A stretch of DNA of 64,000 nt from Stomoxys calcitrans (Eukaryota > Arthropoda > Insecta > Diptera > Muscidae), in assembly GCF_963082655.1 (NCBI RefSeq), contig NC_081552.1, forward strand, positions 189,112,075-189,176,074, given 5' to 3'. Of this stretch, positions 52,478 to 63,029 are shown piece by piece. The translations under genes were made by a program, and so were the position numbers. How positions within the stretch are numbered: position 1 is the stretch's first letter; each line of letters begins with the position of its first letter. Under the pieces are notes generated by a model. That model worked only from the letters and a program-made list of their open reading frames with translations. It was not told the origin of the DNA and did not search any database.

Positions 52478-53462
52478 ATGTCCGTCCGTCCGTCTGTCTG
52501 TCGAAAGCACGCTAACTTCCGAAAGAGTAAAGCAAGCCGCTTGAAATTTTGCACAAATACTTCCTATTAGTGTAGGTCGGTTGGTATGGTAAATGGGCCA
52601 TATTGGTCCGCGTTTTGATATAGCAGCCATATAAACCGATCTTGGGTCTTGACTTCTTGAGCCTCTAGAGTGCGCAATTCTTATGATATCCAACAACTGT
52701 GGGTAGTATGGTTCAAATCGGTTAATAACCTGATATAGGTACCATATAAATCGATCTGGGATCTTGAATTCTTGAGCCTCTGGAGTGCGCAATTCTTATC
52801 CGATTGGAATTGAATTTTGCACGACGTGTTTTGTTATGATATCCAACAACTGTGCCAAGTATGGTTCGAATTGGCCCATAACCTGATATAGCTGTCATAT
52901 AAACCGATCTTGGGTCTCCACTTCTTGAGCCTCTAGAGGGCGCAATTCTTATCTGATTTGAATGAATTTTTGCACGAAGTATTTTGTTATGATATCCAAC
53001 AACTATGCCAAGTATGGTTCAAATCGGTTCATAACCTGATGTAGCTGTCATATAAACAGATCTGGCGACTTGACTTCTTGAGCTTCTAGAGGGCGCAATT
53101 CCTATCCGATTTGCCTGAAATTTTGTACGACGTATCCTCTCATGACCATCAACATACGTGTTTAATATGGTCTGAATCGGTCTATAGCCCGATACAACTC
53201 CCATATAAATCGATCTCTCTATTTTACTTCTTGAGCCTCCAAAAGGCGTAATTCTTATTCGAATTGGCTGATATTTTACACAGGTCTCCAACATATAATT
53301 TAATTGTGGTCCAAACCGGATCGTATCTTAATATCGCTCTAATAGCAGAGCAAATCTTTCCTTATATCCTTTTTTGCCGGGAAAAGAACTCGACAAATGC
53401 GATTCATGGTGAAGGGTATATAAGATTCGGCCCGGCCGAATTTAGCACGCTTTAACTTGTTT
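52478..53462 (+). mobile_element. DINE-A element, 5'-truncated, inserted in CR1/L2-like LINE
   Basis: It begins abruptly in the GTCY tract (ATGTCCGTCCGTCCGTCTGT) without the TATACCC terminus. Five monomers follow, then GGTGAAGGGTATATAAGATT, hairpin CGGCC-C-GGCCGAATTT and AGCACGCTTTAACTTGTTT. LINE coding sequence flanks both ends, but the RT segment between blocks 2 and 5 is missing. Confidence 0.8.
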
Positions 53463-54340
53463 TTATTTTCATTGACTATCTATTGGGTCAGACTTCGAAT
53501 CCAGTCTACTCATTCGCCGATGACAGTAGTCAGTGTCATTCATATTCATTTGACCATAGGCCCAGTCATTAAGAGAAATTGTGGAAAGGAGGCGCATTAT
53601 GAATGAGACGCTCTCCCAGGATTTGTTGGCCATTTCCGAGTGGGGTAGAATGAACAGAGTAAATTTTAACGCACAGAAGACGCAGTGCTGTTTCTTGTCT
53701 CACAAGCAATCCACTGACCCACTACAATCGTCGATATCTATCGACAGTATAGATATTGATCAGCCAGATGCTCTTGATTTTCTGAGCATGAAGATACAAT
53801 GTGATGCCCGTTAGTTAAAACACGTATTCGAAGTGTCGAAAGAAGCATTCAAATGTTTGGGCTTTTTTAAGCGGTGCAGCAAGTATTTCATCCTTTTCTG
53901 ACCTTCCTAGTATCTATACTAACTACATCAGGCCGAGGATGCAGTATAACTCACATATATGGGTAGGAGCTTCAAAATCATCCTTGGTGCTACTTGACCG
54001 TGTTCAACGAAGAGCGATGGGCACAGTAGAGTATTTGGGCACAGTAGAGTATTTTATCTATTGCTTCTCTTGAACATCAGCGGAATGTGAGTCGCATGCT
54101 CTATCGTTACTTTCATGGCGTGTATTCCAGGGATATTCGACTTCTTATCCCTGTCGTTAGGATGTTCACTAGGAATACAAGACTTACCAGGAACTCACAC
54201 CCGTTTGCAATAGGTTGGCCTGTCGACCGAACCGTGCATTACCAAGGAAATTCATTTTTCGCCCAAACCATTCGTATGTCTACGAATGTCTTTCCCACCG
54301 ACATTGACGCTCCCACCGTATATGAGAGACACCCGCTGCG
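53463..54340 (+). pseudogene. CR1/L2-like LINE: RT catalytic box to C-terminus
   Basis: IDYLLGQTSNPVYSFADDSS contains the catalytic box as FADD (53513-53524). After a frameshift, MNETLSQDLLAISEWGRMNR and VNFNAQKTQCCFLSHKQ form the thumb start. Further frames give RPRMQYNSHIWVGASKSSLV-type and LLDRVQRRA-like sequence, then FAQTIRMSTNVFPTD, the usual LINE tail (xRTIRxWNxLPxxVFP). Frameshifts at about 53575, 53815 and 54060 inactivate it. It is truncated at 54370 by transposase sequence. Confidence 0.65.
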
Positions 54341-54369
54341 TTTTGGTTACGTGAAAAAGGCTGTGTCAC

Positions 54370-54740
54370 ATGACACACAGCACGCGTATCAAGGGACTTA
54401 TTGAGAGGCGAGTTCGGTGAAGATTTTATTTCACTTTTAGGACCAGTCAATTGGCCGCCTGGATCGTGCGATTTAACGCCTTTAGACTATTTTTTGTGGG
54501 GCTATGTTAAAGCTCATGTCTATACAGAAAAGCCCGCTTCAATTGACGCATTCAATTGACCGGCCGGAATGTTGGAAAGAGTATGCCAAAATTGGACTAA
54601 GCGGATGGACCATTTGAGGCGCAGTCACGGTCATTATTTGCATAATATATCCTTCAAACATTAAAATATATGGACCGTACTATCGATTCAAATAAAGATT
54701 TCATGAATTTTTCTGAATTTTGTGTATTGTATTTAACATT
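54370..54740 (+). pseudogene. Tc1/mariner-superfamily transposase C-terminal fragment
   Basis: The frame reads TARVSRDLLRGEFGEDFISL, GPVNWPPGSCDLTPLDYFLW, GYVKAHVYTEKPASIDAF. The NWPPxSxDLTPLDYFLWGYxK block carries the third catalytic Asp (CDLTPLD). After a stop and frameshift it reads GMLERVCQNWTKRMDHLRRS. The N-terminal DNA-binding domain and the first two catalytic Asp residues are absent. It could have served MITEs of the 27198 type, but the fragment is dead. Confidence 0.75.
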
Positions 54741-54766
54741 CCTATAGCTTTTAAAAATCACGCTTT

Positions 54767-54845
54767 ATCATGGATTCTGCTAAATATATACCCTTGTATT
54801 TGAGTAATTTTGAGAATATCAAATCGGATATTGATTGAGACTTCT
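54767..54845 (-). mobile_element. Tiny DINE-A2 fragment
   Basis: ATCATGGATTCTGCTAAATA and TATCAAATCGGATATTG are phrases from the A2 hairpin-proximal region. It is too short to orient securely. Confidence 0.35.
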
Positions 54846-55409
54846 ATGGTCTCACGGTGGCGGATAGCTGTTGGACCTAAAAGTAGGCTTTGAAAATAAG
54901 CAGCCCCCGACTACAAGCGGCAAAGACCAAGGACATGCTACAAAAAGGCATTTACCCGACAACGTCTTCGCGACATGGCGGACGGATGAACCTAGTTGCC
55001 TAAGTATCCACCCACAGGGATGCTCTACAGATGGATGCAGACTGGAGAGTGATGTCCCGGTGGATTCCCCAATCAAGGGTACCTTGACCTAGGTGCGTAT
55101 ACTGGAATATGATTTTAATAACGGATTTGGATGCTACGGACTGACAGCTGTGATATTCTGCTACATGAGTAGGAGGGAGTGACATCCGATGTCTCAGTCT
55201 CGCTAAACCCCTGGCAGGGCTTAGGCAACGCTCCGTGCCCCGTAACCATTAAATTGGCAATGTAGGTTCTGTTATATCACGATCAATGCCCGACTTGGCT
55301 CTGAACGCAAGTACTCATAAGGTCTTGCATCAACCCTTGCGAGGACCTTATTGCTGGCAAAGATAACCTCGAGATCAACATAAAGGTAGAGCTGACAAAA
55401 TATCGACAC
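54846..55409. other. Unassigned, less AT-rich block
   Basis: Base composition is more balanced than its surroundings. Frames on both strands (54871-55092 plus, 54852-55076 minus) are open but contain no domain I recognise. It might be a LINE 5' region. No match elsewhere in the window. Confidence 0.3.
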
Positions 55410-55805
55410 TTTTACCGCTCTGGGCAATATGGGTACCAAATGAAAGGTATTTCAAAGTAAAGTCGGAGGGCCTTTACACCCCCCAAAACACGAAGCAGAA
55501 ATTATTTGCCGATTGGGACAATATAGGATTCAAATGGAAAGTAGTTGGAAGTTAAATACCAATATGGTATTTAAAATTGGGTCCAAGTACCCAGGAGGCC
55601 GACCCAGGCCAAAACTGCCCTAAAATAGCGCCCAAAATCAATAAAATAGGAGAATAAAATGAAAGTAATTCTGGAGTAGAATATGAAACAAAAATGTAAT
55701 CCAAGACTAAAACCGCTCCAAAAGTACTACCTAAAATCAAAAGTGGGTCAGGTCTTGCCGTTTAGCAGGACATGTAGATCGCGACAATAAAGGACTCAAA
55801 TAAAT
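55410..55805 (+). mobile_element. Helitron-like array fragment H6
   Basis: CAATATGGGTACCAAATGAA, GGTATTTCAAAG and GTCCAAGTACCCAGGAGGCC correspond to the H1/H5 array. No terminus is preserved. Confidence 0.6.
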
Positions 55806-55810
55806 TATCT

Positions 55811-56336
55811 ATTGGGTATCCACCACCTCGGGTATATATGTAAACCACCTTTGGTCATAATTCGGTGAAAAATGCATATTTCATGCATCCATAACAGCTT
55901 TTCGAAATATGGTCCGTTTTAGACCAAACTCGGCACGGACATTGAGTGGCCTCATGTATACAAGTCACTGTTTAATTTTGCTGAACCAAATATTGGTCTT
56001 TTTGGCAGCTATACCCAAATTTGTACCGTTCTGGGCCATATTAAAAAAGGATCTCAAAAGGGCTTAGCACAACTCACTGTCCCAAATTTCAACGAAATCG
56101 GATAATATATGCCTCTTCGTATGGCAGCTATACCTATATCTGGACCGATCTGAGCCAAATTGCAGAAAGATGTCCAAGAGCCGAACACAACTCACTGTTC
56201 CAAATTTCGGTGAAATTGGACAATAAATGAGTCTCTTATGGGACAAACACCTTAAATCTAGAGATCGGTCTATATGGCAGCTATATCCAAATCTGGACCG
56301 ATCGGGGTCCAGAAGAAGGATGTCAAGTGGCCTAAT
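55811..56336 (-). mobile_element. DINE-B fragment, minus strand
   Basis: It starts TTGGGTATCCACCACCTCGG without the hairpin arms. Three monomers ('GGTCTTTTTGGCAGCTATAC', 'GAGATCGGTCTATATGGCAG') follow. It ends near 56336 exactly where LINE coding sequence begins. Confidence 0.75.
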
Positions 56337-56345
56337 ATAATCCGC

Positions 56346-56540
56346 GGAACTCCTTCTGACTGCTAGTGCGGGACACACACACAGAAGATGTTCTATAGTC
56401 TCTTCTTCTTCGATGTCCTCACAGCTTCTGCAAAAGTCGTTGCTGGCAACCTTCAGTCTGTCAGCATGTTTTCCGATTAGACAGTGACCTGTCATTACGG
56501 ACACAATGACTGAGACGTCTGTTCTAGCCAATGACAGCAA
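56346..56540 (-). pseudogene. LINE C-terminal Cys/His tail
   Basis: VSVMTGHCLIGKHADRLKVA and NDFCRSCEDIEEEETIEHLL, then CVCPALAVRR. The C-x2-C...ETIEHLLCxCPAL pattern is the zinc-knuckle-like tail of RNase H-bearing LINEs, here with all Cys and His retained. The frame runs on into unrelated DINE-B sequence after RRSS. Confidence 0.75.
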
Positions 56541-56608
56541 AGCGGTAGACCTCTACAAGTCTAGATTAGGCCACATAGTTTTGGAATGCTCACAGCCCCT
56601 CTTTGTGA

Positions 56609-57664
56609 TCATCTATCATTCGTTGTCCTTGGGGCCTGGTCCTGAAAACTTAGCTTACATGTCGCTAGAGGCATACCCACAGATTCCAGTATCCCTGGAA
56701 TGTGTAGGGTAGTTCCTAGTCTCGCAAGCTCGTTCGCTTTACAATTCCCTCGGATATCTCTGTGGCCCCGCATCCAGAACAGGTGAATTTTGCACTTTTC
56801 AGTCATCTCGTTGAGAGATCTGCGACTATCGAGGGCTGTTTTTGTGTTCAAAAATACGTTCTCCAGGGATTTAATGCCTGCATGACTGTCTGAAGAGATA
56901 TTTATACCAATCGTCGTAGTGATATTATATCTTGGCCATTCCACCACTTCCTTGATTGCAAGGAGCTCTGCTTGATACACGCTGCAGTGGTCGGGCAACC
57001 TTTTCGATACGACCAGTTCTAAATCTTTAGAATACACCCGAAAGCCCACCTGGTCGTTTAGTTTGAAAACATCCGTATAGATGTCTATGTAACTTTTGCT
57101 ACCAGGGATATCGTAGTTGCAATCGGTTCTATCAGGAATAGTGGTACAGTAAGTTTTATCAAAAAGCGGCTCAGGTAGGATGTAATCCACACTGCCTGAA
57201 ACATCGGATATTGTATCAAGAATAACACAGTGTACGTAGCCGCCACATGACCAATGAGAAAGCTCCCTCAACCTCACGGCAGTGGTCGCTGCAATTTTTG
57301 TAGCTACAATGTCCAGAGGCATAAGATGTTGCATTAAATTCAGTACATCAGGCGGTGTCCTGAGTGCGGCTGTGATGCACCAACAAGTCATCCTTTGGAT
57401 CCGGTTAAGTATTAAGCAGCAGGTGGATTTTTGAAGCGCTATCCACCAGACCACAACACCATATAGGTCTGACAACTGCAGTATATACCTAGTGCATGAC
57501 TCACGGTCTAAACACCCAACTTTTGCAAATGGCTCTCTTGCAGGTCTATAGGCCAAGAGTATCCTTTCTTGCCCCATTCCAAAATGTTGGATTTGAAGTT
57601 CAATTCTTGTCCAGCAAAACACCCAGGTATTTTGCGCTTTCTGTAAATAGAACATTCTCTCCAC
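56609..57664 (-). pseudogene. LINE thumb-connection and RNase H domain
   Basis: A 351-codon frame. Residues 1-45 are out of the real frame. From about residue 60 it reads YGVVVWWIALQKSTCC, the thumb region. RNase H spans roughly 190-325: IYTDVFKLND (first Asp), YQAELLAIKEVVEW (Glu), ISSDSHAGIKSL (Asp), LFWMRGHRDIRGNCKANELA. The last motif normally ends KADELA, so the fourth catalytic Asp is Asn (codon 56732-56734). It ends TCKLSFQDQAPR. This is the longest intact RNase H frame in the window, but it is probably inactive. Confidence 0.8.
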
Positions 57665-57893
57665 CCAAGGAGACAGGCAACTTATATCTCCTGCTGAAAA
57701 GAACTACTTCTGTCTTGCACGGTTTTGTACCCAGACCACTTTCGGTAGCCTACTTTGCTGTTGCAAGTAGAGCTTCCTGAAGTGTATCTCTTAGAGTGCT
57801 GGGAAACTTTTCCCTAACCGCAATTGCCACGTCATCAGCATACGCGACCACTTTTACGCCGTTTTTTCTAGAGACAATAATATATTGTTAATG
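57600..57893 (-). pseudogene. LINE RT catalytic box and thumb
   Basis: On the minus strand: NNILLSLEKNGVKVVAYADD-like sequence with an intact YADD at 57831-57842, then VAIAVREKFPSTLRDTLQEA, one stop, LGTKPCKTEVVLFSRRYKLP and ESAKYLGVLLD. Apart from the stop and a frameshift near 57620 this is the best-preserved palm/thumb of the lineage. Confidence 0.7.
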
Positions 57894-58095
57894 GTGAGCA
57901 TCACCCAATTTGACATTTGTGTGGTGTTCGACGTTATCATGAGAAGCTCAGTTGAAAGCTACCGGGTGGTGCATCCACAGGTTGCTGATAAAGGATAGCT
58001 GCAAAGATATGCAGAGTCGCTGCAAATGCAACCGCGGGCAATCAGAAATCTTGAGAAGAGAGTCTCAGTGAGACACCGGGTGGCACTAGCTCTTA
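57894..58095 (+). mobile_element. RTE LINE 5'-UTR fragment inside LOA-like LINE
   Basis: GTGAGCATCACCCAATTTGA, GCTCAGTTGAAAGCTACCGG, TCCACAGGTTGCTGATAAAG and AGAGTCTCAGTGAGACACCG match the 5' region at 19737-20000 and, inverted, 59165-59585. It is followed by a DINE-A fragment. Confidence 0.7.
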
Positions 58096-58326
58096 CTGAG
58101 CGTCTATCGGATAAGAATGGCACACTCTAGAGTCTCAAGAAGTCAAGACCCAAGATCGGTTTATATGAAAGCTATATCAGGTTATAACCCGATTTTAAGC
58201 ATACATGACACAGTTGTTGGGAGTCATACCACAACACTTCATGGAAAATTACAGCCAAATCGGATGAAAATTACGCCCTCTAGAGGCTTAAGTAGTCAAG
58301 ATCCCAGATCGGTTTATATGGCAGCT
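58096..58326 (-). mobile_element. DINE-A monomer fragment, minus strand
   Basis: ATCGGATAAGAATGGCACAC and TCAAGAAGTCAAGACCCAAG, then 'GATCGGTTTATATG' twice (58157 and 58309), giving one and a half monomers. No termini. Confidence 0.7.
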
Positions 58327-58616
58327 GTACAGTTGATGTCTAGAAACCCCAACTTGATGTCTAGAAACTCCAATTCCATCAGGATTGACGTCGGTATTAC
58401 ATTATTGAAAGCCCCTTCAATGTCAAGAAATGCTACCATTGTATATTCCTTGACAGCGAGAGAACCCTTTATGTAGACGACTAGGTCGTGAAGGGCTGTT
58501 TCAGTGGATTTGCCTTTACTATATGCATGCTGCTGCCGCGACAGGTGATCTCCAGGGATCTTTGCCCTAAGATATGTTTCTATCAACCTCTCAGACTCAT
58601 GAGAGGTTGTCAGCAT
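58327..58616 (-). pseudogene. LINE RT fingers with first catalytic motif
   Basis: ERLIETYLRAKIPGDHLSRQ, QHAYSKGKSTETALHDLVVY, then VAFLDIEGAFNNVIPTSI. FLDIEGAFN holds the first catalytic Asp. Upstream (58620-58680) KDFRPISLSCF continues the RT in the same direction. The end LEFLDIKLGFLDIN reflects a 20-bp local duplication (TTGATGTCTAGAAACyCCAA). Confidence 0.75.
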
Positions 58617-59164
58617 AAAGCATGACAGACTAATAGGACGAAAATCTTTCGCTTTCGTGTTGTAGGGTTTTCCTGAAAATAACCTTCGTCTCCCCCTATC
58701 CCACAGGTATATATGACATTTGCAGAGTATATCTCCCTAAGCCAGGGAACCAGTCTATCAGACACAGCTTGTAATTCTACCGGTGATCAGGGTCTGGCGA
58801 CTTAAAGCAGTCGAAACTTCTTATCGCCCTTAAGGATTTTCGGCTCAGACACAGTGACAACCTCACTGTAGTACTAGTGTTTTCAACGAGTAGTACTAGT
58901 GTTTTCTCACTAGACATTGTCCATACATTCTCCGACTTCTGAACTTACCCCACCGTAATAGGTCTCGAGGACAAAATTTTCCTTAGCCTAGAGGCCTCAG
59001 GTGTATCCTCCACGTAGCTGCAGCTCACCCCACACCTCAGCTATTACCATGTAAAATTGCATGAAGATATCTCTATCCGTTCCATAATGACTGACTTATT
59101 TCCACTTTTTTTTCCATCCCACTGTGCAACGTTATTAAAGTCCGTTTTTAGTATTCTTTGTTTC

Positions 59165-59585
59165 TTCCATATAATTGACAAGTTTTCCGGATGCGGGTTA
59201 CTGGCCCAGTGCATTCGCGAGCTGCTTGCTTAAAGATCCGACGCCGCTTCTCGCGGCATCTAACCTGGGAAGAAACGCTAATGGTGGCCATTGGTTATTA
59301 AATGGTCGCCTTGTCATTTCGAGTAACATAGGCGCTCAGTAAGAGCTAGTGCCACCCGATGCCTCACTAAGATTCTCCTCTCGAAACTTCTGATTGTCCG
59401 CGGCTGCATTAGCAGCGACTCCGCATATATTTGCAGCTATCCTTTATCAGCAACCTGTGGATGCACCACCCGGTGGCTTTCAGCTGACACTCTCATAATA
59501 ACTTCGAACACGATGCAAATGCCAAACTGGGTGATGCTCACAGTTATCCCGTATCGCCCGGGTTGGCGAGGGAACACTTGACTTC
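59165..59585 (-). mobile_element. RTE LINE 5'-UTR fragment, minus strand
   Basis: On the minus strand: GGATAACTGTGAGCATCACC, TGAAAGCCACCGGGTGGTGC, GCGCCTATGTTACTCGAAAT, CAATGGCCACCATTAGCG and AATGCACTGGGCCAGTAACC. These are the RTE 5' untranslated phrases of 19737-20210. No coding part follows. Confidence 0.7.
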
Positions 59586-60743
59586 TTCATACGTGCACAG
59601 CACAATTTGCAATTTCTGATAGAAATTAAGGGATTTTATTACAAAATAAGGTTGGAGTTAGAAAAAATGCTGCTGGGACAATAAAACATCGACAAACAGA
59701 CAGACAGACATCATTATAAGAATAACAATGGTGGAAACAAAAATAAATGTCACACATTGCTAAATTACGATAAATTAATTAAAGTGACTGCAAATGTCTC
59801 AACACAAATAAATTCATAATGCTTGTTTCGTTCTGGCCGTAGTGTGTATATCCCAAAAGCTATGGGGAAATTCTCACTCACACACAGGCATAACAACTGC
59901 CTTAGGCATTTAATGTCATCGAGCATAATTTGTCTAATTTTAGTGGCTACAAAGATGTGCCACTGAAATGTGGAAGAGAGTGAAAGAGAGTGAAAGAGAG
60001 AGGGGGTAACACACAGATATGGGTGAGCATATAAATGAAATAATTTCAACCGCTTTACTTCTTTATCCCTTCAACCCCCTTTGAAAATGGCTATGCCATC
60101 CTTGTTCTCATGTCACAAGGTGGCAGCATGTTTTGTCATTGTAACAGATTGTTGTTTTGTCAGTGGCATTGTTCTTTAAGATCAACTCACTCATAGCTCA
60201 TGCCGAAAAAGATAATAAATCCTTGAGATCCTCAGATGGCCCAAGCCGTAATGTTTTGATTGCGCTTTTGCCTATTTTCAAATTTGTTGTCAGTTTTTTT
60301 TTTTGTTTGGACAAAACATTTTCTACCTTTGTACTTGTGACATGACAGTCAATTTGTTTGTCTGGGATGCTTCTCGTCACAGAAATGCTTTATTACCCTT
60401 GCAGCAATGAGTGAATGAGCCATAAGATTTATTGCAAAGCAATGTAGGGAAACCCTTGCTAGTTGCAATACTTTCCCTTTCGTTGAATATTCCCAAGGTG
60501 TCTTAACATGTGTATTAGGTCTATTTTTTTTTTTTTTTTTTTTTGAAAAGAAACCCCTCTAATGATGTTATTTAAGTGGCAAACTGTCATTTAAAGGACA
60601 ATAAGGACTTTGGCAATATTTAATATCAACCATTCGAAAACGGAGAGATAGTATCCGGTAGAGAAAAAGCGAAAGTCCCATTGACTTATTTTATTTTTTG
60701 AAAGAAAAAAAAATCCAAAATTTTCAATATTTGTAATAAACTC
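59586..60743. other. No recognisable gene or repeat (poly-T near 60520)
   Basis: About 1.1 kb with a GAGAGTGAAAGAGAGTGAAA microsatellite at about 59977-60003 and a T22 run at about 60522-60544. Short frames lack domains. Confidence 0.5.
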
Positions 60744-61097
60744 GGGCTGCGGATAGTGGAAAGCTTCGTTTTTATGCGAAATAGCTGCAAATGCGGCCAC
60801 GGGCAGTCAGCGATTTCGAGAGGAGGGTCTCAGTGAGGGGACAGGTGGCACTGACTATTACTTAAGTACTGAGTGCCAATTATACTCGAGATGACAAGAC
60901 GAGTTATTGGCGTCTTTAAATAATCAACGGCCTATATCAGCCTCAGTTCCCAAGTTGGAGAGGCTGGAGGCGAGCATCGTATCTTGGAGCAAGGTGATCG
61001 CGACACCCAGGGGTACATGTGTGATTCCAATGCGAGGCGCTGGGCCAGTAACCCGCCCTCGTGAAATTACAATTACTCTGAGGAACAAAAGAATGGA

Positions 61098-62120
61098 AAC
61101 AAATTTAAGCGCGCTAAGTTCGTCCGGGCCGAATCTTGGGACCCCACCATGATGGTGGGATTCTGCTAAAAATTTATACAAAATTAGTTTAGTGTAAGGG
61201 CATGATTCTGCATGTCAAACTTCTGTCAAATCAACAAGATTAAGGCTTCTAAGAACCTAACAAGGATGATCGGGAAACCGGTTTACATGGGAGCAATATC
61301 GGGTTATAGACTGATTTGGCACAGTTATGGGAAGTCGTAACAGAACACCGCATGAAGAAATTTCATTCAAATCGGCCAAAAATTGCGGCTCGTAAGGGCT
61401 CAAGAAGTCAAATCGGAAGATCGGTTTATATGGTTATAGACTGATATAGACCATACTGGGAACAGTTGTTGGAAGACATAACGAAACACTACATGTTCAA
61501 TTTCAGCCAAATCGGACAAAAATTGTAGCTTCCAGGGGCTCAAGAAATCAAATCGGGAGATCGGTTGATATGGGAGCTATATCAGGTTATAGACGGATTT
61601 GAACCGTACAAAGCGCAAACAATACAAAAGTTGTGGTCCGATTCGGACCATAATTGAATTGAATATTGGAGGCCATAGTAGAAGTCACTGTGTAAAATTT
61701 CAGCTAAATCGAATAAGAATTGCGCCCTTCATGGGCTGAAGAAGTGAAATGGGGAAATCGGTTTGGTATGGGAGCTGTATCAGGCTATAGACCGATTCAG
61801 ACCATATTTGACACGTATATTCAAGGTCTTGGGAGAAGTCGTTGTACAAGATTTCAGCCAAATTGGATAATAATTGCGCCCTCTAGAGGCTCAAAAAGTT
61901 AAGGTACCAGAACGGTGAATATGGCAACTATATCAAAAAATGGACCGATATGGCCCATTTACAATCCCAACCGACCTGCACTAATAAAAAGTATTTGTGC
62001 AAAATTTCAAGGGCCTAGCTTTACTCCTTCCAAAGTTAGTGTGCTTTGACAGACAGATGGACGGACGTACTGACGGCCATGGCTAGATCGGCTTAAAATG
62101 TCATGACGATCAAGAATATC
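61098..62120 (-). mobile_element. DINE-A2 element nested in RTE LINE, minus strand
   Basis: The left edge is AAGCGCGCTAAGTTCGTCCG with GGCCGAATC, then ACCCCACCATGATGGTGGGA (a local inverted repeat). Five monomers, GACAGACAGATGGACGGACG and ATCAAGAATAT follow. The 5' terminus after AAGAATAT is missing and LINE endonuclease sequence starts at once. Confidence 0.8.
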
Positions 62121-62204
62121 TGCACCTGGAATGTCCAGACTCTTAATCGAGAGATTGCAGTGTACGCACTGGCGAATGTATTTCCGCCTTACAGGAAGTG
62201 CGAT

Positions 62205-63029
62205 GGGCCGGGAATGGCGTCACAACCGCAAGCCTCCTCCAAGAAACCCATGATACAACCAAGAGTGTCGAGATGCTACTGAAGCCAAGAATGCGGCATA
62301 TAGAGCAACCTTGCAATCTGTAGCATCGCGCCAGATGAAGGAGAGCTATCGGGAGAACAAGAGATTCTTCTCTTTCCTTTTCCGCAGAAAGGAGGAAATA
62401 TAAAGATGTGAGTCTGAGCGAATTGAGATGTACAGGATTCAGAATGAAGTACGGAAATTCTACCAAAGGATTAAGCATCAAACCTATGGCTTTGGTACAG
62501 GCACATCCTTAAGCAGAGACAAAGAAGGAAATCCCGTAACTGATACAGATAGTGTGCTTAGGATATGGAGAGATAATTTTACCCAACTGCTAGTGTCCGA
62601 CGTTGGCGGGGAAGAGGATGGAGAATACCGTAGAATCAATCTCTGATGATGGTGTAGAATGTTTAACTCCTAGTCAGAATGAGGTCCACGTAGCACTGAC
62701 CCAGCTGAAGAACAACAAGGCAGAAGGAGCCGATGGGCTGCCCTCTGAACTATTTAAGACCGGAGGCGACACGCTGATAAGGCGAATGCATTAGCTTATC
62801 TGCGCAATCTGGCTAGAAGAACGCATACCCGATGATTGGAACCGCAGCATACTATGTCCCATACACAAAAAAGGAGACAAGACGGAATGTGCAACTACAG
62901 AGAAATAAATCTCCTCCCCATCGCATACAAGATACTCTGTGTGAAATATTAAAACCTAAGTTCAATGAGATAATTGGATCCTATCAATGCAGCTGCAGAC
63001 CTGGTAGATCCAACCTAGACCAGATATTC
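62205..63029 (+). pseudogene. RTE LINE linker and N-terminal RT, copy 2
   Basis: KPPPRNP (with stop), EMYRIQNEVRKFYQRIKHQT, SRDKEGNPVTDTDSVLRIWR and LLVSDVGGEED in one frame. Then DDGVECLTPSQNEVHVALTQ and LKNNKAEGADGLPSELFKTG (RT block 1) in the next. It parallels residues 90-283 of the copy at 20529-21380. After a stop at the MH* position the sequence continues WLEERIPDDWNRSILCPIHK in another frame, so LPDDW survives here where copy 1 lost it. Confidence 0.7.

Larger units (their letters stand above)
56337..59135 (-). mobile_element. RNase H-bearing LOA/I-like LINE, minus strand, interrupted
   Basis: Order on the minus strand: RT linker scraps (58620-59135), RT fingers (58327-58616), a foreign interval (57894-58326), RT palm/thumb (57600-57893), connection and RNase H (56609-57664), and the Cys/His tail (56346-56540). 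The foreign interval is RTE 5' sequence plus DINE-A and replaces the RT region before YADD. The 3' UTR is missing at the DINE-B junction. Confidence 0.75.

Noticed and set aside
3754..53462. Regularly spaced repeats of about 150 bp as a possible CRISPR array
   Set aside because: Monomers are contiguous and homologous along their full length with no unique spacers, and the surroundings are eukaryotic transposons.
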